From Verrucomicrobiota bacterium (GTDB lineage: Bacteria; Verrucomicrobiota; Verrucomicrobiia; Chthoniobacterales; JAFAMB01): 64,000 nt of DNA. A program made the translations under genes and the position numbers. Numbering within the stretch: the stretch's first letter is position 1; every line of letters starts with the position of its first letter. The notes under the pieces are model-generated. The model saw nothing but the letters and a program-made list of their open reading frames with translations, searched no databases and was not told where the DNA came from. Shown piece after piece: positions 1 to 7,989 of this stretch. The DNA lies in the NCBI GenBank assembly GCA_019247695.1, contig JAFBAP010000031.1, positions 1 through 64,000 of the forward strand, in the 5' to 3' direction.

Positions 1-52
1 CGTCGTCTCTTTGGCGCCACCGGAATCGCCTCGTGACGAAATCCGGTAGAAC

Positions 53-300
53 ACACGGTCACACCACGGGCACAGCGAAAAGGCGGGCACGGCGCAAGAG
101 TTCACACGGCGAACACGGCGAACACGGCGGGAAGAGGAATTACAAGCTTGACAGGGGCAGCGTTCTACCACGATTGCCCCGACACCCGACACCCGACACC
201 CGACACCCGACACCCGACACCCGACACCCGACACCCGACACCCGACACCCGACACCCGTTACTCGCTACCCGCCACCCTCTTCATTTATGGCATTCTCCC
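53..300. repeat. Intergenic repeat mosaic downstream of ppk (modules C, B, A)
   Basis: This stretch holds no convincing gene. It contains a CCACGGCGA-like module (about 53-150, including TTCACACGGCGAACACGGCG), then eleven perfect tandem copies of the heptamer GACACCC (181-257), then a tail (258-296) with TCATTTATGGCATTC ending directly before the ppk stop codon. The same words recur near 6.2, 49.6 and, in part, 46.7 and 60.0 kb. Small reading frames through the heptamers only translate the repeat (period-7 Thr/Pro/Asp/Arg/His) and are not genes. Function unknown; position at the 3' end of a gene matches the other copies. Confidence 0.85.
181..257. repeat. Heptanucleotide tandem array, GACACCC x 11
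   Basis: Seventy-seven bases are eleven uninterrupted, identical copies of GACACCC (GGGTGTC on the other strand). It is the most regular block of the repeat family in this window. Heptameric tandem repeats are known as STRRs in filamentous cyanobacteria, but the other genes here do not suggest a cyanobacterium. Perfect identity of the copies suggests recent slippage expansion. Confidence 0.97.
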
Positions 301-2499
301 TCAGGCCGGCTGGCTGACTGCGTCTTCGAGTTCACGCGGTTTGGAGGCGGCCTTGATCACGATTGGTTTGGCCTCAAGGTCCGGCCGCTTGCGCCGGGCG
401 ATCTGGTCGAGAAAATAGGCCTGCGCGTCAAACCGTTCCCCATGCGGATCGACAATGCGTTCATAGGTGAGACCTTTGCCTTGCTGCCGGGCCTTCACGT
501 TATCCCGCCAATAGACCTCCAGGATGTGCTCGAGCTGTTCCTTAAGCGCCGGTTCGTCAACCGGGAAACACGTCTCGACGCGTCTGAAGAAGTTCCGCGG
601 CATCCAATCGGCGCTCGCCAGATAGGTCTCGGACTGACCCCCGTTTTCGAAGCGGAACACCCGGCTGTGCTCCAGGAACCGGCCCACGATGCTGCGCACC
701 GTAATCCGTTCGCTTACTCCCGGGAGGCGGCTTCGCAGGCCGCACATGCCGCGGACCAGCAGCCTGATGTTCACTCCTGCCTGCGAAGCAGCGTATAACG
801 CCTGGATCACGTCCGGATCCACCAGGGCATTAAATTTTGCATAGATGCCCGCCGGTCTGCCGGCTTTGGCGTGTTCAGCTTCGCGTTCGATCATCGCGAT
901 CACAAAATCATGAAGGGCGTTGGGAGCGGCCTTGATCTTGGTGAGCTCCGGAAACACTGAGACGCCCGTCAGCCAGTTGAACAATTCCGCGCAGTCATTG
1001 GTCAGGACGGGGTCGCACGTCAGCACGCCGAGGTCAGTGTAGAGGTTGGCCGTCGATGGATGGTAATTGCCGGTACCAAGGTGGAGGTAGCGCCGGATAC
1101 CGTCTTCTTCCTTGCGTACCACCAGCGCCAGCTTCGCATGCGTTTTCAGGCCGACGATGCCGAACACGACGTGGACCCCGGCTTCCTGGAGCGTGCGTGC
1201 CCATTTGATGTTGGCCGCCTCATCAAACCGGGCCTTGAGTTCGATGACGACGGTAACCTGCTTACCGCTCTGCGCCGCCTCCGCCAGGGCGGTTACGATC
1301 GGCGAATCACCACTGGTCCGGTAAAGGGTTTGCTTGATGGCGAGTACGTTCGCGTCCTCGGCGGCCTGCTCGACGAAATCAAGAACGTTGTAAAAACTAT
1401 CGAACGGGTGATGCAACAAAATCGAGTGCCGGCGGATTTGGGCGAAAATATCTTCGTGGTCGCCGGTTCCGGTGACGATCCGAGGCACAAACGGCTTATA
1501 CTTAAGTTCAGGCCGGTCGACCGTGCTGATGATGGGCATTAGCCGCAGGAAATTGATCGGACCATCGGCCTTATAGAGGTCAGCGTTAGCCAGGCCGAAG
1601 GTTTGCAGCAACTGGCCGGCGATATGCTCGGGACAATCGCTTTGAACTTCCAGGCGGACCGCATCGCCGCGGCTGCGCTTGCGCAACTCGGTCTCGATCG
1701 CCTTCAGGAGGTTGGCGACTTCTTCCTCATCCAGGTACAGATCGCTGTTGCGCGTCACCCGGAACGGGTAAGCGCCTCGCACGGTGACGCCGTGGAAAAG
1801 CGAGTGCACGTGGGCCTGGATGAGGTTGCCGATAAAGATGTAACGATAGATGCCGCTCTCTCCGGCGCGGTACGGAAGCAGCCGTGGCAGGATGCGCGGG
1901 ACCTGGACCACGGCGAGATTGGTACTAAGCTCCTTGCCCTCCAGTTCGACGGCAACGTTCAGGCTTTTGTTGAGCAACTGCGGGAATGGGTGCACCGGAT
2001 CGACTGCCAACGGCGTCAGCACCGGGTAAACCGACGTTTGGAAGTAGCGGGTGTAATACTGTTTTTCTTCGCTGGTCAGTTCGTCCCAATGCAGAAATAA
2101 GACGTTTTGGTTTTCCAGCGCCGGCGCCAGATCCTCGTTCCAGAGCCGGTATTGGTCCGCAACCATTTTTCGAACCCGCCGCGCGATGGCGCTGAGCACC
2201 TCGCTGGGGCCCATGCAGTCCGGTCCGGTCTGGCTGACGTTGCTCAGCTGTTGTTGCCGGATCCCGGCAACCCGGATTTCGAAGAATTCGTCCAGGTTGG
2301 AGCTGACGATGCAAAGGAACTTCAAGCGCTCCAGGAGAGGGTTCGAGGTGTCCTGGGCTTCCTCAAGCACGCGTTGGTTGAACTCAAGCCAGCTCAGGTC
2401 GCGGTTGACGAAACGCTGAGGGTCACACACGGAAGGAGCGGGGTCCTGCGGGCTGGTTTTCTTTTTCGAGTGGTGAAGTTTGCGTCGTTGCGGTGACAT
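301..2499 (-). CDS. ppk: Polyphosphate kinase 1
   Basis: PPK1 reversibly transfers the terminal phosphate of ATP onto inorganic polyphosphate. The 732-aa protein has the family's normal length and order: an N-terminal helical domain (NRDLSWLEFNQRVL, residues 32-45), a head domain, and two phospholipase-D-like catalytic domains. The autophosphorylated histidine is H454 (KTHAK) and the second active-site histidine is H611 (EHSRVFRF). The first 28 residues are a basic extension of no evident function. It starts at an ATG; its stop codon abuts the intergenic repeat mosaic. No ppx or pho gene is adjacent, and the next gene upstream on this strand is a membrane peptidase separated by a terminator-like hairpin, so ppk is probably transcribed alone. 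Confidence 0.97.
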   Translation of the reverse strand: MSPQRRKLHHSKKKTSPQDPAPSVCDPQRFVNRDLSWLEFNQRVLEEAQDTSNPLLERLKFLCIVSSNLDEFFEIRVAGIRQQQLSNVSQTGPDCMGPSEVLSAIARRVRKMVADQYRLWNEDLAPALENQNVLFLHWDELTSEEKQYYTRYFQTSVYPVLTPLAVDPVHPFPQLLNKSLNVAVELEGKELSTNLAVVQVPRILPRLLPYRAGESGIYRYIFIGNLIQAHVHSLFHGVTVRGAYPFRVTRNSDLYLDEEEVANLLKAIETELRKRSRGDAVRLEVQSDCPEHIAGQLLQTFGLANADLYKADGPINFLRLMPIISTVDRPELKYKPFVPRIVTGTGDHEDIFAQIRRHSILLHHPFDSFYNVLDFVEQAAEDANVLAIKQTLYRTSGDSPIVTALAEAAQSGKQVTVVIELKARFDEAANIKWARTLQEAGVHVVFGIVGLKTHAKLALVVRKEEDGIRRYLHLGTGNYHPSTANLYTDLGVLTCDPVLTNDCAELFNWLTGVSVFPELTKIKAAPNALHDFVIAMIEREAEHAKAGRPAGIYAKFNALVDPDVIQALYAASQAGVNIRLLVRGMCGLRSRLPGVSERITVRSIVGRFLEHSRVFRFENGGQSETYLASADWMPRNFFRRVETCFPVDEPALKEQLEHILEVYWRDNVKARQQGKGLTYERIVDPHGERFDAQAYFLDQIARRKRPDLEAKPIVIKAASKPRELEDAVSQPA

Positions 2500-2615
2500 G
2501 ATGCTTCGATATCCTCCAGCGGGGTCCCGTAATGACCATGCCCTCGCTGCAGGTTCAGCACAACATATACCCCTTGCCGGCGAGTCTGCAGCCGTAATCG
2601 GTTTCCGTAAGCGAA

Positions 2616-2644
2616 AACGCCCGGGAAAATCATTCCCGGGCGTT
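2616..2644 (-). terminator. Strong GC-rich hairpin, probable terminator of the zinc peptidase gene
   Basis: AACGCCCGGGAA (2616-2627) and TTCCCGGGCGTT (2633-2644) are perfect inverted repeats, a 12-bp stem with a 5-base loop. Read on the minus strand the stem ends in GTTTTCGC, a short T run, so it fits an intrinsic terminator for the peptidase gene at 2710-3399. It also insulates ppk from upstream transcription. Confidence 0.6.
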
Positions 2645-2709
2645 CGCTAAAATGCACGCTGTCCGCCGCAGTCCTCAGCGACGTGGCTGGTGATGCTGCC
2701 GAGGCCGCG

Positions 2710-3399
2710 TCAGTCGCGCCGTCCGCCGCCGATAAGCGGCAGCAGGTAATACATCAGGTAAGCAAGCGACGTGATAAACGCGGCCACGTAGGTCAAGGCC
2801 GCCGCATCGAGCACACGGCTGACCGCCGCCGCTTCCCCGCTCCCGCGGATGAACCCCATGTCGCGCAGCACCCGCTTGGCGCGGGCCGACGCGTCGAACT
2901 CCACCGGCAGGGTGATCAGGTTGAACAGCATGATCACTCCCCACCCGAGACAGAGGATCAGAAGCATCGGCCGGATCAGACCCGTCAGGTACCCGAGGAT
3001 CGGCAGAATCATCACCGCGTTGCTGGCGAAACCGACCGTGCTGACCGAAGCCATGCGCCAATTTAACGGCGCGTAAGCCGCCTGGTGCTGCAAAGCGTGG
3101 CCGCACTCGTGCGCCGCGACGCCGACCGCCGCGGCGGAGGCCCCGCGAAAATTCTGACTCGAGAGCACCAGCCGCCGGTTGATGGGGTCGTAATGATCGC
3201 CCATGGGCTGGTTGCCTTCATAAATTTGAACGTTGGAAATACCGGCCGCCGCCAGGATGCGGTAAGCGACTTCCGCCCCCGTCAGACCGGAGGAAGCGGG
3301 CACCTGGCTGTATTTGGCGTATGCAGCCCGCACCCTCCAGGTCGCCCACAAGGAGATGGCGAGCGTCCCGAAGAAGATGAGATAGCTAAGACCTATCAT
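2710..3399 (-). CDS. Membrane-bound neutral zinc metallopeptidase (YugP-like)
   Basis: The 229-aa product belongs to the YugP/Zn_peptidase_2 family of membrane zinc peptidases, whose substrates are largely unknown. An N-terminal transmembrane helix (about residues 2-20) is followed by the zinc-binding motif AHECGHALQH (HExxH, H97-E98-H101) and three further hydrophobic segments (roughly 115-160 and 200-222). The length is typical. The gene stands alone between ppk (same strand, downstream) and the divergently oriented ATP-grasp gene, so context does not indicate its substrate. Confidence 0.9.
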   Translation of the reverse strand: MIGLSYLIFFGTLAISLWATWRVRAAYAKYSQVPASSGLTGAEVAYRILAAAGISNVQIYEGNQPMGDHYDPINRRLVLSSQNFRGASAAAVGVAAHECGHALQHQAAYAPLNWRMASVSTVGFASNAVMILPILGYLTGLIRPMLLILCLGWGVIMLFNLITLPVEFDASARAKRVLRDMGFIRGSGEAAAVSRVLDAAALTYVAAFITSLAYLMYYLLPLIGGGRRD

Positions 3400-3666
3400 T
3401 TGACGGGATTATAGCCCAGACGGGCAACAAGATCAAAGGGGGTGCCCGATCAGAATTGAGTATCATATTTGATAAACGGCTCGGCGGGCGCCGGGGTTCA
3501 ACGCCTCGCAGGCCGCGAAGGGTCTCCCCCCGGCACGGGTCCCGGCCCCGGCGGCCCGGGGGAATGCGGCTCGGAATCGTCCGGAGCAGGCCCGCCGAGC
3601 GCCGCGGCCGGGACGCCCCTGAAAATTCACTTTCGCCTGGGCGACGCGGGCGTTAACAATGTCGGC

Positions 3667-5106
3667 ATGGTCGGTCTGTTTGCCCAGTACGAGGAAGGTC
3701 CGTTTTTTGACGAGATGTTTGCTCCGGGGGGCCGCGTTCGCAGTCATTACCAGCGTCTCTACAACCGTTTTACCGAAATGAGCGCCGAAGACGTCACGCG
3801 CAAACACCTGGTCGCGGAGCGGGCGTTCATGACGCAGGGCGTTACGTTCACGGTCTACAACAACGAGCAGGGGACGGAGCGAATCTTCCCTTTCGACCTG
3901 ATTCCGAGAATCATTCCGGCTGCCGAATGGGACTTGATCGAGCGCGGCCTGACCCAAAGGATCACGGCGCTCAACTTGTTTCTGCGCGACATCTATCACG
4001 AGCAGAAAATCATTGCCGACAAGGTGATCCCGGAGGGAATCATACGGAGCGCGGTCCATTTCCGGCCGGAGATGGTGGGGCTTTCGGTTCCGAAAGACGC
4101 CTATATCCACATTTGCGGAACGGACCTCATCCGTGATGACCAGGGCCGCTACATGGTGCTGGAGGACAACGGGCGCTGTCCGTCCGGCGTTTCTTACCTT
4201 TTACAAAACCGGCAGGCGATGAAGCGGGTGTTCCCGAACCTTTTTGCCCGGTACCTGGTCCGCCCCGTCGATGCTTACGGCTCGGACCTGCTCAACCTTC
4301 TTCGCCACGTGGCCCCGGCCGGGACGGACGATCCGACGGTCGTGCTGCTCACGCCGGGAATTTACAATTCCGCTTACTTTGAACATTCATTTCTGGCCCG
4401 CAGCATGGGGATCGAGATCGTGGTCGGCGCCGACCTGCTCGTCCGGGACGACCGGGTCTGGATGAAAACGACTTCCGGCCTGAAGAAAGTGGACGTGATC
4501 TATCGACGGATCGATGACGACTTCCTGGATCCTAAGGTGTTCCGCAAGGAGTCCGTTCTGGGGGTGCCGGGGATCGTCGAGGCCTACCGCAAAGGCAATG
4601 TCAGCCTGGCGAACGCGATCGGCACGGGCGTGGCGGACGACAAGGTGGTGTACTATTTCGTGCCGGCCATGATCCGGTACTACCTGGACCAGGATCCGAT
4701 TCTGCCTAACGTCGAGACCTACCTTTCGTACTTTGACCAAGATCGGGCTTACATCCTCGAACACCTTGACCGGTTAGTCGTCAAGTCGGCTAACGAGAGC
4801 GGCGGGTACGGGATGCTGATGGGACCGCAGGCATCGGCCGAAGAGCGGGAGCGTTTTGCGCAGGCGATCCGGCAGAACCCGCGTAACTACGTCGCCCAGC
4901 CCATGGTGAGCCTGTCGCGGGTACCCGCCGTGTGTGAAGGCCGGGTGGAAGGCCGCCACATCGACCTGCGGCCATTCATCCTGTACGGGGACAAAATCAG
5001 CATCGTCCCGGGCGGGCTTACCCGCGTTGCCCTCAGGAAAGGATCCCTGGTGGTGAATTCCTCACAGGGTGGAGGCAGCAAAGATACCTGGGTGCTCCAC
5101 GAATAG
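3667..5106 (+). CDS. Circularly permuted ATP-grasp protein (DUF404/DUF407)
   Basis: This is a circularly permuted ATP-grasp enzyme of the COG2308 type. The family is predicted to form amide or peptide bonds using ATP; no substrate is established. From the ATG at 3667 the product is 479 aa and begins [18 protein letters not shown], close to the usual family N-terminus; the open frame continues upstream to 3469 but those 66 residues are low-complexity and GC-driven, so I reject them. Conserved segments visible are [33 protein letters not shown] and [14 protein letters not shown]. The next gene encodes the alpha-E partner, 93 bp downstream, so the two are probably one operon. The usual third and fourth partners (transglutaminase-like protease, proteasome-like hydrolase) are absent. 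Confidence 0.9.
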   Translation: MVGLFAQYEEGPFFDEMFAPGGRVRSHYQRLYNRFTEMSAEDVTRKHLVAERAFMTQGVTFTVYNNEQGTERIFPFDLIPRIIPAAEWDLIERGLTQRITALNLFLRDIYHEQKIIADKVIPEGIIRSAVHFRPEMVGLSVPKDAYIHICGTDLIRDDQGRYMVLEDNGRCPSGVSYLLQNRQAMKRVFPNLFARYLVRPVDAYGSDLLNLLRHVAPAGTDDPTVVLLTPGIYNSAYFEHSFLARSMGIEIVVGADLLVRDDRVWMKTTSGLKKVDVIYRRIDDDFLDPKVFRKESVLGVPGIVEAYRKGNVSLANAIGTGVADDKVVYYFVPAMIRYYLDQDPILPNVETYLSYFDQDRAYILEHLDRLVVKSANESGGYGMLMGPQASAEERERFAQAIRQNPRNYVAQPMVSLSRVPAVCEGRVEGRHIDLRPFILYGDKISIVPGGLTRVALRKGSLVVNSSQGGGSKDTWVLHE

Positions 5107-5137
5107 GCACAACGCCGCGCCGGACTCCCTAACCCGG

Positions 5138-5172
5138 CTGACTGATTAACTGACTGACTGACCGACTGACTG
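5138..5172. repeat. Tetranucleotide (CTGA/GACT) repeat tract between ATP-grasp and alpha-E genes
   Basis: A 35-base tract, slightly imperfect, of CTGA units (CTGACTGATTAACTGACTGA and on) followed by seven Ts (5173-5179) fills the short gap before the alpha-E start codon at 5200. Simple tetranucleotide tracts are rare in bacterial genomes and prone to slippage. Here it lies outside the coding frames, so any effect would be on spacing or mRNA structure. Confidence 0.9.
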
Positions 5173-5199
5173 TTTTTTTCCGAAACCCACTGACAAACC

Positions 5200-6180
5200 A
5201 TGCTTTGCCGAGTAGCCGACGCACTTTACTGGCTCAGCCGCTATGTCGAACGAGCCGAAAACAATGCGCGCATGCTGGACGTCAACCTCCAACTCATGCC
5301 TGACGCGCAGATGGTCAACAACGTAAACGTCGATCAGCTTTGGGAATCGATCATTTATTCTCTGGAAGATACGAAGCTGTTCCAGGGGCTCTACGCCGGG
5401 ATCACCGGGGATGCGGTGGTGGATTTTGTCATTTTCGAGCGACGCAATCCCAACTCGATTTATTCGTGTTTTACGCACGCCCGTGAGAATGCCCGCACCG
5501 TGCGCGAGCAGATTTCGACCGAGATGTGGGAACAACTGAACCGGATGTTTCTCCGCTTCCGTTCGGGAGATGCAGAACGGCTCTTTCGTTCCAGCAGCTT
5601 CGAATTTTTCACGTGGGTGGTCGAAGGCTGCCAACTGTTTAACGGCACGACCGATGCCACGATGTCGCACGACGAAGGCTGGGACTTCATTCAGGCGGGC
5701 AAATTCCTGGAGCGGGCCGACCGCACTTCACGCATTCTGGACATCAAGTACCACATCCTGTTGCCGAGCGGGGAACGGGTGGGCGGAAACGTAGATATGA
5801 CCCAGTGGATGGCGGTCCTGAAATCGTGCAGCGCGCTGGAACCGTACCGCAGGCATTACCGCGATCTCATCGCGCCGTGGAAAGTGGCGGAATTCCTCAT
5901 CAAGGACCAGAACTTCCCGCGCTCGATCCGGTTCTGCGCTGACCGTCTTGACCAGTCAATGCACGAAATCACCGGCATTGATCGCGCAGATCACCTTTAC
6001 AAGGTCGAAGCGGAACGGCTCTCGGGTAAACTGCTGGCCGACCTGTCGTTCATCAGCATAGGCGACATCCTGCGTACCGGGCTGCACGAATACCTTGACA
6101 CCGTCCAGTTGCGGCTCAGCGAGATCAACAATGGGATCCACAAGGCCTTTTGCGAATGGCTGGAAACGCCGGCGGCGTAA
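5200..6180 (+). CDS. Alpha-E domain protein (DUF403)
   Basis: The 326-aa product is an all-helical alpha-E (COG2307) protein, recognisable from its start MLCRVADALYWLSRYVERAE and from ERADRTSRILDIKYHILLPS. The family's biochemical role is not established; it nearly always accompanies the circularly permuted ATP-grasp enzyme encoded immediately upstream here, and the pair is predicted to make or attach a peptide-like product. Length is typical of the stand-alone form. No clear Shine-Dalgarno precedes the ATG, and an unusual tetranucleotide repeat lies in the gap. The stop codon is followed at once by the 6.2-kb repeat mosaic. Confidence 0.9.
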   Translation: MLCRVADALYWLSRYVERAENNARMLDVNLQLMPDAQMVNNVNVDQLWESIIYSLEDTKLFQGLYAGITGDAVVDFVIFERRNPNSIYSCFTHARENARTVREQISTEMWEQLNRMFLRFRSGDAERLFRSSSFEFFTWVVEGCQLFNGTTDATMSHDEGWDFIQAGKFLERADRTSRILDIKYHILLPSGERVGGNVDMTQWMAVLKSCSALEPYRRHYRDLIAPWKVAEFLIKDQNFPRSIRFCADRLDQSMHEITGIDRADHLYKVEAERLSGKLLADLSFISIGDILRTGLHEYLDTVQLRLSEINNGIHKAFCEWLETPAA

Positions 6181-6562
6181 AGGAATGCCACAAATGAGGA
6201 GTGGCGGGTAACGGGTAACGGGTAACGGGTAACGAGTGTCGGGTGTCGGGTCACAGGGCGGGCGCGGCGGGGTTGGCGGGCACAACGACTGAGTTCACAC
6301 GGCGACCACGGCGAGCCACGGCGACCACGGCGGAAAGAGGAAAGGGTTCGGAGTTCGCAGCGGCAGCATGGGGGATGCGAGTGCCAACCTTAGAGTTGCC
6401 GCCCGGTCCTCCTAATCTGTGTCAATCTGTGTAATCTGTGGATGTTTTCTCTTTTCTGCGTTCTCTGCGTGTTCTGCGGATGATTCTACCTTACCGCCGT
6501 GACCCGACGCCCGACACTCGACACCCGACACCCGCCACTCCTCCTCATTTGTGGCATTGTTC
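6181..6562. repeat. Composite intergenic repeat with inverted ends between convergent genes
   Basis: This 382-bp gap runs exactly from the stop of the alpha-E gene to the stop of the WD40 gene and has no gene. Left end: GGAATGCCACAAATGAGGAG, then seven heptamers (GGGTAAC x4, GAGTGTC, GGGTGTC, GGGTCAC; 6206-6254). Middle: CCACGGCGA words (6290-6344) and AATCTGTG/TTCTGCG words (6413-6487). Right end: heptamers GACGCCC, GACACTC, GACACCC x2 (6506-6533), then CTCCTCATTTGTGGCATTG, the inverse of the left end. The element thus has inverted terminal modules of roughly 25 bp plus inverted heptamer blocks. It could be a MITE-like insertion or a bidirectional 3'-end structure. Confidence 0.85.
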
Positions 6563-7774
6563 TTACCAGAACCACCAGTGCCGCTTAGGTTCGGTCCGGC
6601 GATGGGCGATCCGGGGTGGTTTGGGGCTCGGGCTGGGGCTGGGGCGGTGACGGCGCAAAGCGGCGGTTGGCGCCCGCTCGGCCGGACTTGATGGAGGCGT
6701 GGGTGCGTCGACCAAATGCTCGTCCGAGTGGGTGTTTTCCACGGCCGGCACCGCCCAGACCCAGATTTCCCCGGTATCACCCACGGCGGCAAGGTACCTG
6801 CCGTCCGGCGAGAAACGCACGGACCAGACCGGGCGACTGCTGTCCAGCAACGGGATCCGGTAGTCCATCTTAGGGTAAGGCACGAGGTTGACGTCGCCGT
6901 CCTCACCGCACGTGCACAACCAGTTCTGGTCAGGCGACCACGCCACGCGGCGCGCGCCGGAAACGCCCGATCCATGAACCTGGACCGAAGTGAGTTTGCG
7001 CCCTGAATCGGCCTGCCACACCAGGAGACGGCCGTCCTGGTGGGTGGTGGCGATCAGGCGCCCGTCCGGAGAGTAAACCGCTCCATTTACCTCATCCTGG
7101 CCATACCCGAACGGGGCCTTGTACCCGGACGGTATGTCTTTCTCTCGCCAGCGGATCTGGGATTGGGATACGTCAATGGCAGCCAGGTTAGAGCCGTCCT
7201 GCCCGGTTGAAACCGCGACGAAACCGCCCTTGGGAGACCAATCGAGGGCCAGCCCATTTCCGTCCAACTGAATTGAGGCCAACTGGGTACCGGCACGATC
7301 CCACAGCTTTACGAGGCCCGACTCGTCGACCGCCGCGAGAACGCTGCCCATCCGGGGTTCCCACGCGAGGTCCAGGACCCACGCGCCCTGGTTGAGGCGC
7401 CGCACGATTTTGCCGTCGGCCCACAATCGGATCACGCCGTCCCTGCCTCCGGAGGCGAGCGTACGGCCGTCGGGCGACCAGGCCAGGCCGGAAACCTCAC
7501 CCTGGTCGGCATGCAACTGCGCCTGTTCGAAGAAATCGGGACAGCGGTAGAGCCAGATGGTGTTACGGCCGCCGGCAGCCAGCGTACCTCCGTCCGGAGC
7601 CCAGGCGATGCTGTACAAAGCCACATCGAGTTTGCGCGTCCAGACTGGAACAATCGGTTCCTGGTGTTCAGGAAGGAGCGAGTCGTCCTCGCCACAAAAA
7701 CCGGGCTCGCAACCGGCACAAAACAACAAAAACCCTACCCAGCAACGAAGCAGTTTACCTGGCGGGGTCATCAT
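6563..7774 (-). CDS. Exported WD40-repeat protein
   Basis: The 403-aa product is a WD40 beta-propeller, a scaffold for protein interactions. Repeated blocks of the form (S/A)xDGRxLAxGGxDxxIxLW are seen, for example SPDGRTLASGGRDGVIRLW, SPDGRLIATTHQDGRLLVW and SPDGRYLAAVGDTGEIWVW, about seven blades in all. The N-terminus is a signal peptide (GKLLRCWVGFLLFCAGC); C22 could be lipidated, but Cys at the -3 position makes the lipobox weak. The last 50 residues are Pro/Ser/Arg-rich and probably disordered. It is a single gene between two convergent neighbours. Its binding partner cannot be inferred. Confidence 0.88.
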   Translation of the reverse strand: MMTPPGKLLRCWVGFLLFCAGCEPGFCGEDDSLLPEHQEPIVPVWTRKLDVALYSIAWAPDGGTLAAGGRNTIWLYRCPDFFEQAQLHADQGEVSGLAWSPDGRTLASGGRDGVIRLWADGKIVRRLNQGAWVLDLAWEPRMGSVLAAVDESGLVKLWDRAGTQLASIQLDGNGLALDWSPKGGFVAVSTGQDGSNLAAIDVSQSQIRWREKDIPSGYKAPFGYGQDEVNGAVYSPDGRLIATTHQDGRLLVWQADSGRKLTSVQVHGSGVSGARRVAWSPDQNWLCTCGEDGDVNLVPYPKMDYRIPLLDSSRPVWSVRFSPDGRYLAAVGDTGEIWVWAVPAVENTHSDEHLVDAPTPPSSPAERAPTAALRRHRPSPSPSPKPPRIAHRRTEPKRHWWFW

Positions 7775-7989
7775 CGAGTAAAATTATCGTAAAAGGGCTT
7801 CCAGGTTGCAACCTGACTGCACGTCCCGCGGGCTGGCGGTTCTCTGCGGGGCACACTCAGAGTCGGCCCTGATTTTCGCGCTGCATCCCGGCGTTTGAAG
7901 GGCGTTCAAACCGGTAAACACGGCCCTTGCGATGCGAGTCAGACCCAGGGGTTTCGGGTAAATCCTCCGCGAGCGGCCTCACCTGCCTT

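Noticed and set aside
181-257. Possible CRISPR array
   Set aside because: The unit is seven bases with no spacers and no cas genes nearby; it is a simple tandem array.
148-798. A 216-codon frame through the GACACCC array and antisense to ppk
   Set aside because: Its N-terminal half only translates the heptamer array and the rest is a shadow of ppk.
3469-3666. N-terminal extension of the ATP-grasp protein
   Set aside because: Gly/Pro/Arg-rich, open on both strands and outside the conserved domain; ATG 3667 fits the family start.
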